Origin: Butyrivibrio sp. WCD3002
GTDB taxonomy: Bacteria; Bacillota; Clostridia; Lachnospirales; Lachnospiraceae
DNA: 64,000 nucleotides
Assembly: GCF_000424265.1 (NCBI RefSeq)
Contig: NZ_AUJO01000001.1
Coordinates: 744,001 to 808,000, forward strand
Direction of reading: 5' to 3'
Below the pieces are notes generated by a model that saw only the letters and a program-made list of their open reading frames with translations, had not been told where the DNA came from and made no database searches. The position numbers were made by a program, and so were the translations under genes. Positions 42,375 to 50,882 of this stretch are shown piece after piece (within the stretch, counting starts at the first letter, position 1; every line of letters starts with the position of its first letter).

Positions 42375-43862
42375 TTATTTAACTGTGATAATAACCTGCT
42401 TATAGTCAAACAGTCTGTAATGTCCATTGGATTCAGCCTTAACCATGATATGAATAAGATCACCGCTTTTTGCAGATTCAGAAATCGTGATTTTTGCTGT
42501 ATTATCTGATACTTCAAGTTTAACGTCTGCTGCACAGTCAGCGCTGGCATCCTTATAAACTCTAAAGCTTATCGCAGTATCAAGCTTATCGGGATTTTCA
42601 GCACTTGCAGTCAGTGTAACAACATCTCCCTTAGCAGCAGTTATATCAACACCCTGCTCAACAGATAACTTTGGAGAATGCTCGCCCTTTTCATAGCTTC
42701 CATCGGCTGCCCATGCTACTCTTGCGGCAAAATCTCTCTGGATATCAGCAACATAGAGCCACATAGATTCCTGCTCGGACTCGTTTCCATCCTTATCTAC
42801 ATATATATCCTTGGAAACATCCCACACATTGCAGTCTTCACCCTTTGAGTTTTTGAAATCAACCTTGTGGTATCTTCCAGCAACTCCGCCGTAGGTCACA
42901 TCCTCAAGAGTTCTTGTGCCCCAGGGAAGAAGTATGAAAAATGTAGGTGAATCTCCCTCAGACAAAAAGTCATATTTCTGAGGAACAATCTTCAGGAATC
43001 GTGCTCCAAACCAGTCGTTTACGATATTGGGGTTTGCGCCAAACTGTCCTTCAGGACCTTCACCTTCATACTCATGTCCGTCAAGCCAAGTGCAGTACCC
43101 CTTAATAAGAGCACTGTCCTTAGATAAAATTTCTTTTTCCATAAAGTCAGCTTTAAGAGTATCCTTGCTCTCGCCCTCAGGCATTACAAACCAGGGATAA
43201 GCATAGCTCTGCATCTGAAGAGTCTTTATGAACTGAATGCCCGGCCAGTTTTCCGCAACATATTCCTTATATGCAGGGTCCTGCTCACCGCAGGCTGTAA
43301 TTACAACCTTCTTGGTTATCTTTGCATGAAGCTCTGTCCATTCAGGCTTATTTTCATACTCCTCCTGAATGTCCTTAAGTGCTCTGGCAACTGTGTTTGT
43401 TCCGCCCCAAACCTGAATGTAAAGTGTTCTCTCATCATCATCCAATATACGTTCTTTTATGAGATTTGAACCCTCTGTTGCTTTTTCCATCTCGCCTTCA
43501 TATCCGATGTTACCGATCTTAGTTATAGACCTTAAATAATCAGGAGTGGGATAGCCTTCGGCATGCTTGCAAAGATTGGGATAATCCTTCTCATAATCAT
43601 CGATTTCTCTCATCATCCAGTCTGTGCCCGGCCATCTGTAGGGCTGATCGAAGGGTCCTGAAACCTCAGCATATTCACCGCCAAAATCATCATCGGATTT
43701 TTTATCCGGCTTTACTGCGCCGGGAATACCAACCCAGTGGAATTTTGAAGAGGTCTGAACAATGCCCTGAAGCTCCACTTCATTGGCATAGTAAAGAAAA
43801 TGTCTCAGGGAATTCTGATCATCTACTTCAGCATCCTGAGTAATAATTGTACGTAATTTCAT
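42375..43862 (-). CDS. DUF1593 nucleoside-hydrolase-like protein
   Basis: 495 residues without signal peptide. The N-terminal half (~1-350) has the nucleoside-hydrolase-like fold of DUF1593, starting LRTIITQDAEVDDQNSLRHF with the Asp cluster at the expected place and IQVWGGTNTVARAL. The C-terminal ~90 residues form an Ig-like domain (GDVVTLTASAENPDKLDTAI), as in Sde_0182-type proteins. Substrate unknown. AGGAGGAGC precedes the ATG. It follows the GH3 gene by 64 bases. Confidence 0.82.
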   Translation of the reverse strand: MKLRTIITQDAEVDDQNSLRHFLYYANEVELQGIVQTSSKFHWVGIPGAVKPDKKSDDDFGGEYAEVSGPFDQPYRWPGTDWMMREIDDYEKDYPNLCKHAEGYPTPDYLRSITKIGNIGYEGEMEKATEGSNLIKERILDDDERTLYIQVWGGTNTVARALKDIQEEYENKPEWTELHAKITKKVVITACGEQDPAYKEYVAENWPGIQFIKTLQMQSYAYPWFVMPEGESKDTLKADFMEKEILSKDSALIKGYCTWLDGHEYEGEGPEGQFGANPNIVNDWFGARFLKIVPQKYDFLSEGDSPTFFILLPWGTRTLEDVTYGGVAGRYHKVDFKNSKGEDCNVWDVSKDIYVDKDGNESEQESMWLYVADIQRDFAARVAWAADGSYEKGEHSPKLSVEQGVDITAAKGDVVTLTASAENPDKLDTAISFRVYKDASADCAADVKLEVSDNTAKITISESAKSGDLIHIMVKAESNGHYRLFDYKQVIITVK

Positions 43863-43926
43863 CTGTAGCTCCTCCTGTAAAAGTCTTTTGCTTTTTTCCC
43901 AAATAATTTTAATACCAAAATATACT

Positions 43927-46521
43927 TTATTTCGAATAGTCCTTCATCATTTTAACATAGTTAAGGAGATGGATTACAGCAATTCTGAGCTCATTTAATG
44001 TAACTCTTCCTTCCTCGTAACCCTTTAGAACCTGCTCTATTACAGGCGGCCCACCGGGCATAACAACATCATTTCCTGCAGCCACGGCATCTGCACCGTC
44101 AACAACAAAATCCATGTCGCCCCAGTCTGTTACAACTACGCCCTCAAAGCCCCACTCACCGCGAAGTATTTCGGTGCAAAGTGCATGACTTCCACCTGCA
44201 AAGGTTCCGTTTATCTTGTTAAAAGAACTCATTATAGTTACTGGCTCCGAGTTTTTAATAACCATCTCGAAAGGCTTTAAATATATCTCTCTGACTGCTC
44301 TTGCAGAAACTATGCTGTCCACGGCGTCGATATTTTTCTTAAGACTTCCTCGTCTGTAGGTCTCCTGTTCATTCAAGGCAAAATGCTTAGGGCAGGTTGT
44401 AACCTGATTATTTTCTATGGCACCTTTGCAGATCTGTGTGCCCATGGTTCCGCATACAAATGGATCCTCTGAAAAATACTCAAAGGCTCTTCCTTCAATA
44501 GGATTACGGATTATATTAAGTCCCGGAGCAAGCCATGCGCTTACCTTAAGTTCCTGCGCTTCTCTTCCGCAGGCGCTTCCAAATTCGTAGGCCAGAGCCT
44601 TATTGAAGGTACATGCCAGCATCATGCCTGTTGGCCATGCTGTTTTTCCAACGCTGGCAGGGCCGTCTTTATAGTAGCAGGAAAAGATTCCATACTTATC
44701 GATTGCAGGATTGATATAGCCGGGCATTGCCTCCGGATGGGTGTTTTTACCAATATCCGTGCCGTCATCATACTGAATGGTTACAGGTGCCTTCTGACCG
44801 ATTCCTCCAAAGGGAAGTCCGGGACCAAAGCCATTGCAAAGTACGGCAAGCTCCTTGACGCTCATCTGACTTACAAGGGCTTCCATAGATGCTCTGCCTG
44901 CAATTACATCCTCGAGTCGTATGCATTTTTTCGCGTCATTGTTGGTATCACTACCTTCTGAGGCATTACTGTTTTCTGCTGTTTTTCCTGATGCGTCCTG
45001 AGAATCATTCTCAAAACTGTATTCCTTTTTCTGACACTCTTCAATAATCACATCATCCTTGGAGATAGTGATTTTTCGAAGACTTTCGGTATCAGCTACA
45101 GCCTTTTCCTTTTCAGGGCAGATAAGCTTAATCTTATCTTTGTTGCAGGACTTCATGCCGATGTCTGCGGTAACTTCTTTTGTAACAATCTCTTCATTGA
45201 CGATTATTTTTCCAAAAGTCGCTACATTGTCAGAGCTGTTTCCAAGCAAAAGAATGTACTCACCCTTTTCAATTACATAGCTACCGCCATTTTTACCTTC
45301 TTCAAAAACAGCCAGGTCGTTTAGGTCAAATGAAAGTGCCACTGTCTCTGATGCTCCCGGTGCCAGCTCAAAGGTCTTCTCGAAGTCCACAAGCTCCTTA
45401 TAGGGATTCTTTTCTTTTCCAATGGGCTTATGAACATAGAGCTGAAGGGTCTCTTTTCCTGCAAACTCAGAAGACTTATTTGTAACCTTAACGGAAACCA
45501 GTGCTCTTCCGCCAACATTTACAAAATTCACCACCTGATAATCAAACTCAGCGTAGGTGAGTCCGAATCCAAAAGGATATGCAACCTTCTTCTCAAAGGT
45601 GTCAAAATATCTGTAACCAACATACATATCCTCGGCGTATACAGTGACAGGGCTTACATCCTTGCTTGTACTTCCGTTATCCTCGGCAGAGAGCTCGTAA
45701 TCCTCATAGGTTTTGATTTTGGCACCCTCATCCTTGTTAAAGGAAAAATGCTCTGCTGTGGGATAATCCTCGTAGCTAAGTGCTGCTGTCTGGGAGAGCT
45801 TTCCGCTAAAATATGCTTTTCCGGAAATAAGATCAGCAAGGGCGCCTGCTGCCTGCTCACCTGCTGTTCCCATGAAAATTGCAGCCTTGATTTTATCGTT
45901 TGCCTTGATCCAGCTGGTGTCTACCATTCCGTTTACATTAAGAACAACGATTACCTTTTCAAAGCTACCGCAGGTAGCGTCCACAAGGGATTTTTCCGCA
46001 TCCGTTAAAAGATAATCATCCTCTATTCTTCTGTCGCACTCTTCGCCGCCGGTCTGCCTGCCGATCACAAGAATGGCTGTATCTGTATCCTTTTTCGCGT
46101 TCTCAAAAAACTCCTTCTCCGGTACAGGCTCAGGAGTAACTGCCTGATATTTTCCAAAAAGCTCATAAATGATTCCGCTGGCAACAAGACCTTCTAAATC
46201 CATGGCTGCAAAATCAGCCCCCTTACTCTTAAGCGCTTCCACTTCCTTTTCATGGACATTTTGATAATACTTATCAAAACATTCGTCCAGTTTTATTCCT
46301 GCATTTACAAGCTCATCCCTAATCTGAAGTGTATTATCGCTGTGTGAAGCTCCGGATCCGCCACCACCGATGATTGTGGCATTCTGTGTTCTGCCGATCA
46401 AAGCCACCTTCTTTCCAACTTCAAGAGGCAGTACAGCGTCATCATTTTTAAGAAGAACCATAGCTTCTGTAGCTATTTCTCTAGCTAATCTAAGTCTTAC
46501 TTTTTCATCCCTATATTTCAT
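43927..46521 (-). CDS. GH3 beta-glycosidase with permuted domain order
   Basis: 864 residues in the order: alpha/beta sandwich first (ATEAMVLLKNDDAVLPLE near residue 15, GGGGSG), then fibronectin-III-like (~340-440), a linker (~470-555) and the TIM barrel last (~555-860). The nucleophile Asp is in VVVTDWGDMDF near residue 810; KHFALNEQE is the conserved barrel motif. This is the reverse of the usual GH3 order and is known for Butyrivibrio and Ruminococcus beta-glucosidases. No signal peptide. GAGAGGG precedes the ATG. The exact sugar is uncertain. Confidence 0.92.
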   Translation of the reverse strand: MKYRDEKVRLRLAREIATEAMVLLKNDDAVLPLEVGKKVALIGRTQNATIIGGGGSGASHSDNTLQIRDELVNAGIKLDECFDKYYQNVHEKEVEALKSKGADFAAMDLEGLVASGIIYELFGKYQAVTPEPVPEKEFFENAKKDTDTAILVIGRQTGGEECDRRIEDDYLLTDAEKSLVDATCGSFEKVIVVLNVNGMVDTSWIKANDKIKAAIFMGTAGEQAAGALADLISGKAYFSGKLSQTAALSYEDYPTAEHFSFNKDEGAKIKTYEDYELSAEDNGSTSKDVSPVTVYAEDMYVGYRYFDTFEKKVAYPFGFGLTYAEFDYQVVNFVNVGGRALVSVKVTNKSSEFAGKETLQLYVHKPIGKEKNPYKELVDFEKTFELAPGASETVALSFDLNDLAVFEEGKNGGSYVIEKGEYILLLGNSSDNVATFGKIIVNEEIVTKEVTADIGMKSCNKDKIKLICPEKEKAVADTESLRKITISKDDVIIEECQKKEYSFENDSQDASGKTAENSNASEGSDTNNDAKKCIRLEDVIAGRASMEALVSQMSVKELAVLCNGFGPGLPFGGIGQKAPVTIQYDDGTDIGKNTHPEAMPGYINPAIDKYGIFSCYYKDGPASVGKTAWPTGMMLACTFNKALAYEFGSACGREAQELKVSAWLAPGLNIIRNPIEGRAFEYFSEDPFVCGTMGTQICKGAIENNQVTTCPKHFALNEQETYRRGSLKKNIDAVDSIVSARAVREIYLKPFEMVIKNSEPVTIMSSFNKINGTFAGGSHALCTEILRGEWGFEGVVVTDWGDMDFVVDGADAVAAGNDVVMPGGPPVIEQVLKGYEEGRVTLNELRIAVIHLLNYVKMMKDYSK

Positions 46522-46594
46522 TTTGTCAACCCTCTCTAGTATTTCAGTCGAATGGATTATTCATCTATAAAAGCGCAAGGCTAATGAAGATTAT

Positions 46595-48436
46595 TTACTT
46601 CTCCCATCTTTCCTTCAATTTGAAAGCTATATCCTTTGGCTGTCTGTTACGTGAGAACACACCCTTTTTATTGCCTGCAACGCGGAAGGTTCCCTCGGAG
46701 GTCTGGAAATCTGCAAAATTCCAGGTCAGCTCACCCTTAACGAAATCATACTTATCAAAGATTTCAAAGTTCATATCATAGTACTCATTCTGATACTCCT
46801 GGGTCCACATAACTGAAGGCAGCTTATGCTCAGTAGCAAGCGTATCTGCGCCAAACTCTGTAAACACAAAAGGCTTATTCAGATTAAGCGCCTTCCACTG
46901 ATCCATTTCCTCAATGAAAAGCTCTCTTGCATCAGAAAGCTCTGAACCACCACTGATATACCAGCCATAGTATCTGTTAAGGCTGATAAAATCGCAGAAC
47001 TGATAACACTGGCACTTATCAGGGGCAGATGTTTTCTCTAAAGCTCCTGTAAGAGGCCTTTTCTGAGGATCAAGCTCTCTTGCATATTCGAAAATATCCT
47101 TGAAGTAATCATGGGCAAAAGTGCTTATGGTCTCAGGCTCGTTGAAAAGACTGAAGGAAATAACAGAAGGATGATTTTTATCTCTTACTATCATCTCTCT
47201 TACAGCGTTTAAGTGATTCTCCTTAAGCTTCGGTACAGTATCTGTTTCAAAGAAATATGTATATTTTGCACCTCTTCCTGCATCCATAAAATTAAAGAAG
47301 GATCTCATCATTCCAACAGCAGGAACCTCATCGATAATAAGGAAGCCCTCTTCATCTGCGAATCTGTACCACTCCTCAGCATAGGGGTAATGGCTTGTTC
47401 TGAAGCAGTTTGCCCCGATCCATTTCATGCACTCAAAATCACGCTTTGCTACTCCGTAGTTAAAGCCTCTTCCAATAATATCGAAATCCTCATGCTTACC
47501 AAAGCCCTTCAAATAAACGGGCTTGCCGTTAAGAAGAATATCCGTACCCTTTATCTCTATGGATCTGATACCGATTTTATCTTCGTAGGAATCAATTACT
47601 TCTCCGTCAATAACTGATAATTCAATATCATAAAGATAGGGCTTTTTTACATCCCATAGTACCGGCTCTTTTACTGTCAGTTCGCATTTACCGGACACTG
47701 TATTATCAGTATTATTGCTATCGCTCATATCAAAGGTACTATCAGCAACAACCTTACCATCTCTATCCTTAAGCACTACTTTTCCCTTAAGCTTAAAAGA
47801 TGCGCTTGCTGCTACAAGTTTTACCTTCACTACTGCAGTATCACCATTTATATCAGTAACAACATCATAGTCAGTGATATGCTCATTTTTTAAACTCATA
47901 ACCCATACTGAGCGATGGATTCCCGCATAGTTAAAGAAATCGAAATAGGGCTTTACCAGCTTCTTACCATTCTTAAGTGTGCTGACATTTCCGCAGGGAA
48001 GCGTAGTCTCATCAAGCTCATTATTTGCCTTAACAACCAGCTTGTTATTCTCACCGTAATTAACAGCCTCTGACACATCAAGAACAAATGGAAGAAAACC
48101 GCCTTCATGGCTTCCAACCTCTACGCCATTCACATACACTGTTGCCCTGTGAGTAACACTTCCAAACCTGATGTAAGTCTTCTTACCCTCCTGCTTCTCC
48201 GGAGCATAAAAATCACACTCATACCAGAAGGGTCCGCAATAATCCCTTGACTCCTTATCAGTGAAAAAATCATTAAAGGACGCCGGCACCGGCATATTTA
48301 TTGCACTCTTAGGAAGCCCCTTAGTCCAGCCATCACCTTCACCTTTTTCTTCTCTATCAAAACTGAACCTCCAAAGTCCGTCCAGCTTCATCTCATCCCT
48401 AAACCTATTCCTAATCGGATAAAGTAAACTCTCCAT
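46595..48436 (-). CDS. uidA: GH2 beta-glucuronidase
   Basis: 613 residues, cytoplasmic, with sugar-binding jelly roll (~1-170), Ig-like domain (~180-270) and TIM barrel. The acid/base Glu is in LFNEPET and the nucleophile Glu in VFTEFGADT. The C-terminal GNKKGVFSRNRQPK carries the Asn-x-Lys pair that recognises the glucuronate carboxylate. It would release glucuronic acid from pectin or xylan fragments. The start is ATG at 48436; a GTG at 48445 is also in frame and the ribosome site is weak. It is separated from the permease genes by a repeat-rich spacer. Confidence 0.92.
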   Translation of the reverse strand: MESLLYPIRNRFRDEMKLDGLWRFSFDREEKGEGDGWTKGLPKSAINMPVPASFNDFFTDKESRDYCGPFWYECDFYAPEKQEGKKTYIRFGSVTHRATVYVNGVEVGSHEGGFLPFVLDVSEAVNYGENNKLVVKANNELDETTLPCGNVSTLKNGKKLVKPYFDFFNYAGIHRSVWVMSLKNEHITDYDVVTDINGDTAVVKVKLVAASASFKLKGKVVLKDRDGKVVADSTFDMSDSNNTDNTVSGKCELTVKEPVLWDVKKPYLYDIELSVIDGEVIDSYEDKIGIRSIEIKGTDILLNGKPVYLKGFGKHEDFDIIGRGFNYGVAKRDFECMKWIGANCFRTSHYPYAEEWYRFADEEGFLIIDEVPAVGMMRSFFNFMDAGRGAKYTYFFETDTVPKLKENHLNAVREMIVRDKNHPSVISFSLFNEPETISTFAHDYFKDIFEYARELDPQKRPLTGALEKTSAPDKCQCYQFCDFISLNRYYGWYISGGSELSDARELFIEEMDQWKALNLNKPFVFTEFGADTLATEHKLPSVMWTQEYQNEYYDMNFEIFDKYDFVKGELTWNFADFQTSEGTFRVAGNKKGVFSRNRQPKDIAFKLKERWEK

Positions 48437-48478
48437 ACTCTTCACTCACTTTCTTATTTTTTTCATTACTTTATTTAT

Positions 48479-48549
48479 CCACGTAATCGATCTGTTTTTA
48501 TTGCAAATACTACGTGGAAAACATCAAATTTCCGCACTTGTACACGTAA
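48479..48549. repeat. Second copy of the 32-bp-phased half-sites
   Basis: CCACGTAA at 48479, CTACGTGG at 48510 and ACACGTAA at 48542: alternating orientation, spacing 31 and 32 bp, as in the array at 22223-22454. It lies 43 bases upstream of the glucuronidase start. Confidence 0.75.
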
Positions 48550-48641
48550 AAACTCAGCTGCAACAATAAACCTAATATGATCTATACCAACTCCTGGAAG
48601 AATATCCCCCATAACTCTAATGCAGAATAATCAATAACTCT

Positions 48642-48749
48642 CATACGGTGTAAACCATAACCCGCACATGATATAAGGCATCACCTCACATGCTATAAGC
48701 CATACCTCTCACATGGTATAATGCATCGCCCTTACATGGTTTAAGGACT
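48642..48749. repeat. 23-bp tandem repeat, five degenerate units
   Basis: Units with consensus CACATGGTATAAGGCAT plus ~6 bases start at 48642, 48665, 48687, 48710 and 48733 (spacing 22-23). Each carries a TATAAT-like hexamer on the plus strand, best in the fourth unit. Confidence 0.8.
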
Positions 48750-48761
48750 GATTCAAAAATA

Positions 48762-48901
48762 GGCTCTGAATATATATATTAGGACGAAGCGGCCTTGAAA
48801 AACGTCGGCACTTAGATGGCGTTTTTTGCCATCTTAGTACCGCTACGTTTTTCACGGAGCCGAGAGGCGTCCGCAGAGCACTAATATATATATACAGAGC
48901 C
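48762..48901. repeat. Structured dispersed element, copy B
   Basis: Outer arms GGCTCTG/CAGAGCC with AT-rich ATATATATATTAG extensions, and a central hairpin ATGGC-N7-GCCAT flanked by direct CTTAG repeats (48811 and 48833). It aligns with the complement of 40947-41093 over the central part, with compensating changes in the hairpin stem. Confidence 0.85.
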
Positions 48902-48913
48902 GTATCTTTCGTA

Positions 48914-49804
48914 TTAACCCTTAACACCGCCAAGGGTAATGCCCTTAACGAAGTTGTTTTGGATGAAGGGGTACACGATGATGATGGGAAGAACACCTAC
49001 TACTGCCATTGACATACGAACAGCTACACTCGGTATTGATGCAAGCGCTGTACTTGCATTACTTGATACTGAACTGTTCTGTGTCAGGAACTGAATGTTC
49101 TGAATCATTCTGTTAAGCAGATTCTGAATTGAATACAGATCTGTTCTCTTTGTCAGATAAATGTAACCATTCATCCAGTCGTTCCAATAAGCGATTCCTA
49201 TGAAAAGACCAATTGTTGCAACAATAGGCTTTGCAAGAGGAAGAGCTATACGGAAGAATGCCTGGAACTCTGTGGCTCCATCGATGTATGCTGCTTCAAG
49301 AATCTCTTCTGGCACACCTGTTACGAAGTAAGACTTCATCATCATTACGTTGAATGCATTCATAAGAAGTCCGGGTACAAGCAGTGCGAAGAATGTGTTC
49401 TTAAGTCCGAAAACATTCGTATAGTTAATATATGTAGGAACAAGACCACCATTAAATAACATTGTGAAGAATACGATAAAAGTAAGTACTCCTCTTCCGG
49501 GAAGGAATGTCTTTGAAAGAGCATATCCCATAAGTGTTGTTATAGAAAGTCCAAGAGTTGTTCCAACAATTGTAAGCAGTATTGAAATCAGATATGCATG
49601 AGGTACTGAATCACCGCTGGTGAAAATATACTTATATGCTTCCAAACTCCATTTTTCAGGGAAGAATGAATATCCGTTTCTGACAAGCACCGCATTATCT
49701 GTAAAAGAAGAAATAACCAGAAGGATAAGCGGTATTACTGCACAAAGAGTAACGATTGTCATTATTATATGACCAAAGATCTGAAATCTTTTTTCCTGTC
49801 CCAT
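48914..49804 (-). CDS. ABC sugar transporter permease (LplC/YtcP-like)
   Basis: A 296-residue inner-membrane permease with about six helices and the ATPase-contacting EAA loop EAAYIDGATEFQAFFRI (~190). It is of the MalG-like CUT1 class that uses a shared ATPase (MsmX type), none of which is encoded here. AAAGGAGGAAA precedes the ATG. It follows its partner permease by 17 bases. In Bacillus, YteP-YtcP homologues import rhamnogalacturonan oligosaccharides. Confidence 0.94.
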   Translation of the reverse strand: MGQEKRFQIFGHIIMTIVTLCAVIPLILLVISSFTDNAVLVRNGYSFFPEKWSLEAYKYIFTSGDSVPHAYLISILLTIVGTTLGLSITTLMGYALSKTFLPGRGVLTFIVFFTMLFNGGLVPTYINYTNVFGLKNTFFALLVPGLLMNAFNVMMMKSYFVTGVPEEILEAAYIDGATEFQAFFRIALPLAKPIVATIGLFIGIAYWNDWMNGYIYLTKRTDLYSIQNLLNRMIQNIQFLTQNSSVSSNASTALASIPSVAVRMSMAVVGVLPIIIVYPFIQNNFVKGITLGGVKG

Positions 49805-49821
49805 AACTATTTCCTCCTTTC

Positions 49822-50772
49822 TTAGAATAATGCACTATCGGGATCAAGCTTACGAACAGCAAGGTTAGCTGCCATAACAAGAATGAATCCGACAATTGAC
49901 TGATAAACACCGGCTGCTGCTGACATTGTGATGTCACCAAGCTCGATAAGTCCTCTGTATACATAGGTATCGATTGTGTTTGTTACCTGTAACAGGGCAC
50001 CTGAGTTCTGAGGTACCTGGTAGAAAAGACCGAAATCTGAATAGAAAATTCTACCGATAGCCATAAGTGTGAGCATTATGATCGTAGGTCTAAGCAAAGG
50101 AAGTGTAATGCTCTTTATCTGCTGCCACTTGGTTGCACCGTCAATAGCTGCTGCCTCATAATAGCTTCTGTCAAATCCAATGATTGTTGAAAGATAAATG
50201 ATACAGTTGTATCCGATACCCTTCCAGAGATTTACAAATACCAGGATGAAAGGCCAATATTGCTTTTCCTGATACCAGCTGATTGGATCTTTACCGAGAA
50301 GTCTAAAGATTGAGTTATTTATGAATCCGTTCTCTGCTGAAAGGAAAGCAAATACCAGATAGCTGATAATAACCGCTGAAAGCAGATAAGGAAGAAGGAT
50401 CACTGACTGATATACCTTCTTGATCTTATGCGTAAGCTCTGAAAGAATTATCGCGATTAAAATTGCAAACACTGTATTGACTATTATGAACACAAGATTG
50501 TAACAAATAGTATTTCTGGTAATGATAAATGCATCCTGTGTTGAAAACAAATATTTAAAATTCTTAAGGCCCGCCCATTTGGAGCCGTAAATTCCGTTTT
50601 TAGCTTTGTAATTTTTAAATGCCAATATGATTCCCGGCATCGGCATATAGTTGTTGATAAACATATAAATAAGGCCCGGGAGTGCCATGATATAGATCGG
50701 TATAGAACGCTTTAAAAGTGACTTGCGTTTTGCGGGTGACAATTTCTGTTTGTACTTTTTCTGCTCTGCCAT
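49822..50772 (-). CDS. ABC sugar transporter permease (LplB/YteP-like)
   Basis: 316 residues with about six membrane helices and the EAA loop EAAAIDGATKWQQIKSI (~200). A basic N-terminus (KYKQKLSPAKRKSLLKRS) precedes the first helix. The start is ATG at 50772 because AGGAGAAGGGG is directly upstream; a start at 50808 would lie in the intergenic hairpin. It follows the binding-protein gene after 110 bases that contain a stem-loop, so expression is probably lower than that of the binding protein. Confidence 0.94.
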   Translation of the reverse strand: MAEQKKYKQKLSPAKRKSLLKRSIPIYIMALPGLIYMFINNYMPMPGIILAFKNYKAKNGIYGSKWAGLKNFKYLFSTQDAFIITRNTICYNLVFIIVNTVFAILIAIILSELTHKIKKVYQSVILLPYLLSAVIISYLVFAFLSAENGFINNSIFRLLGKDPISWYQEKQYWPFILVFVNLWKGIGYNCIIYLSTIIGFDRSYYEAAAIDGATKWQQIKSITLPLLRPTIIMLTLMAIGRIFYSDFGLFYQVPQNSGALLQVTNTIDTYVYRGLIELGDITMSAAAGVYQSIVGFILVMAANLAVRKLDPDSALF

Positions 50773-50802
50773 AGCCCCTTCTCCTCTTTTTTCCATGAAA
50801 AT

Positions 50803-50844
50803 CGCCATCCCGGATCTCAGAATATTCTTTAATCCGAGATGGCG
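50803..50844 (-). terminator. Stem-loop between binding protein and permease genes
   Basis: Stem CGCCATCTCGGAT/ATCCGGGATGGCG (one G-T pair) with a 16-base loop, followed on the minus strand by ATTTTC. Such structures commonly limit read-through or protect the 3' end of the binding-protein message. Confidence 0.7.
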
Positions 50845-50882
50845 TTTTATATACTAAATTACCTTCTCAAATTTATTACTTA

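Larger units (their letters stand above)
48437..48913. other. Repeat-rich spacer upstream of the glucuronidase gene
   Basis: 477 bases without a gene. In order it holds a short phased half-site array (48479-48549), ~90 bases with nothing evident, a 23-bp tandem repeat (48642-48749) and copy B of the structured element (48762-48901). Confidence 0.8.

Noticed and set aside
45430..46008. 192-codon plus-strand frame inside the GH3 gene
   Set aside because: Opposite a gene with definite GH3 motifs; translation is Cys/Leu-rich noise.
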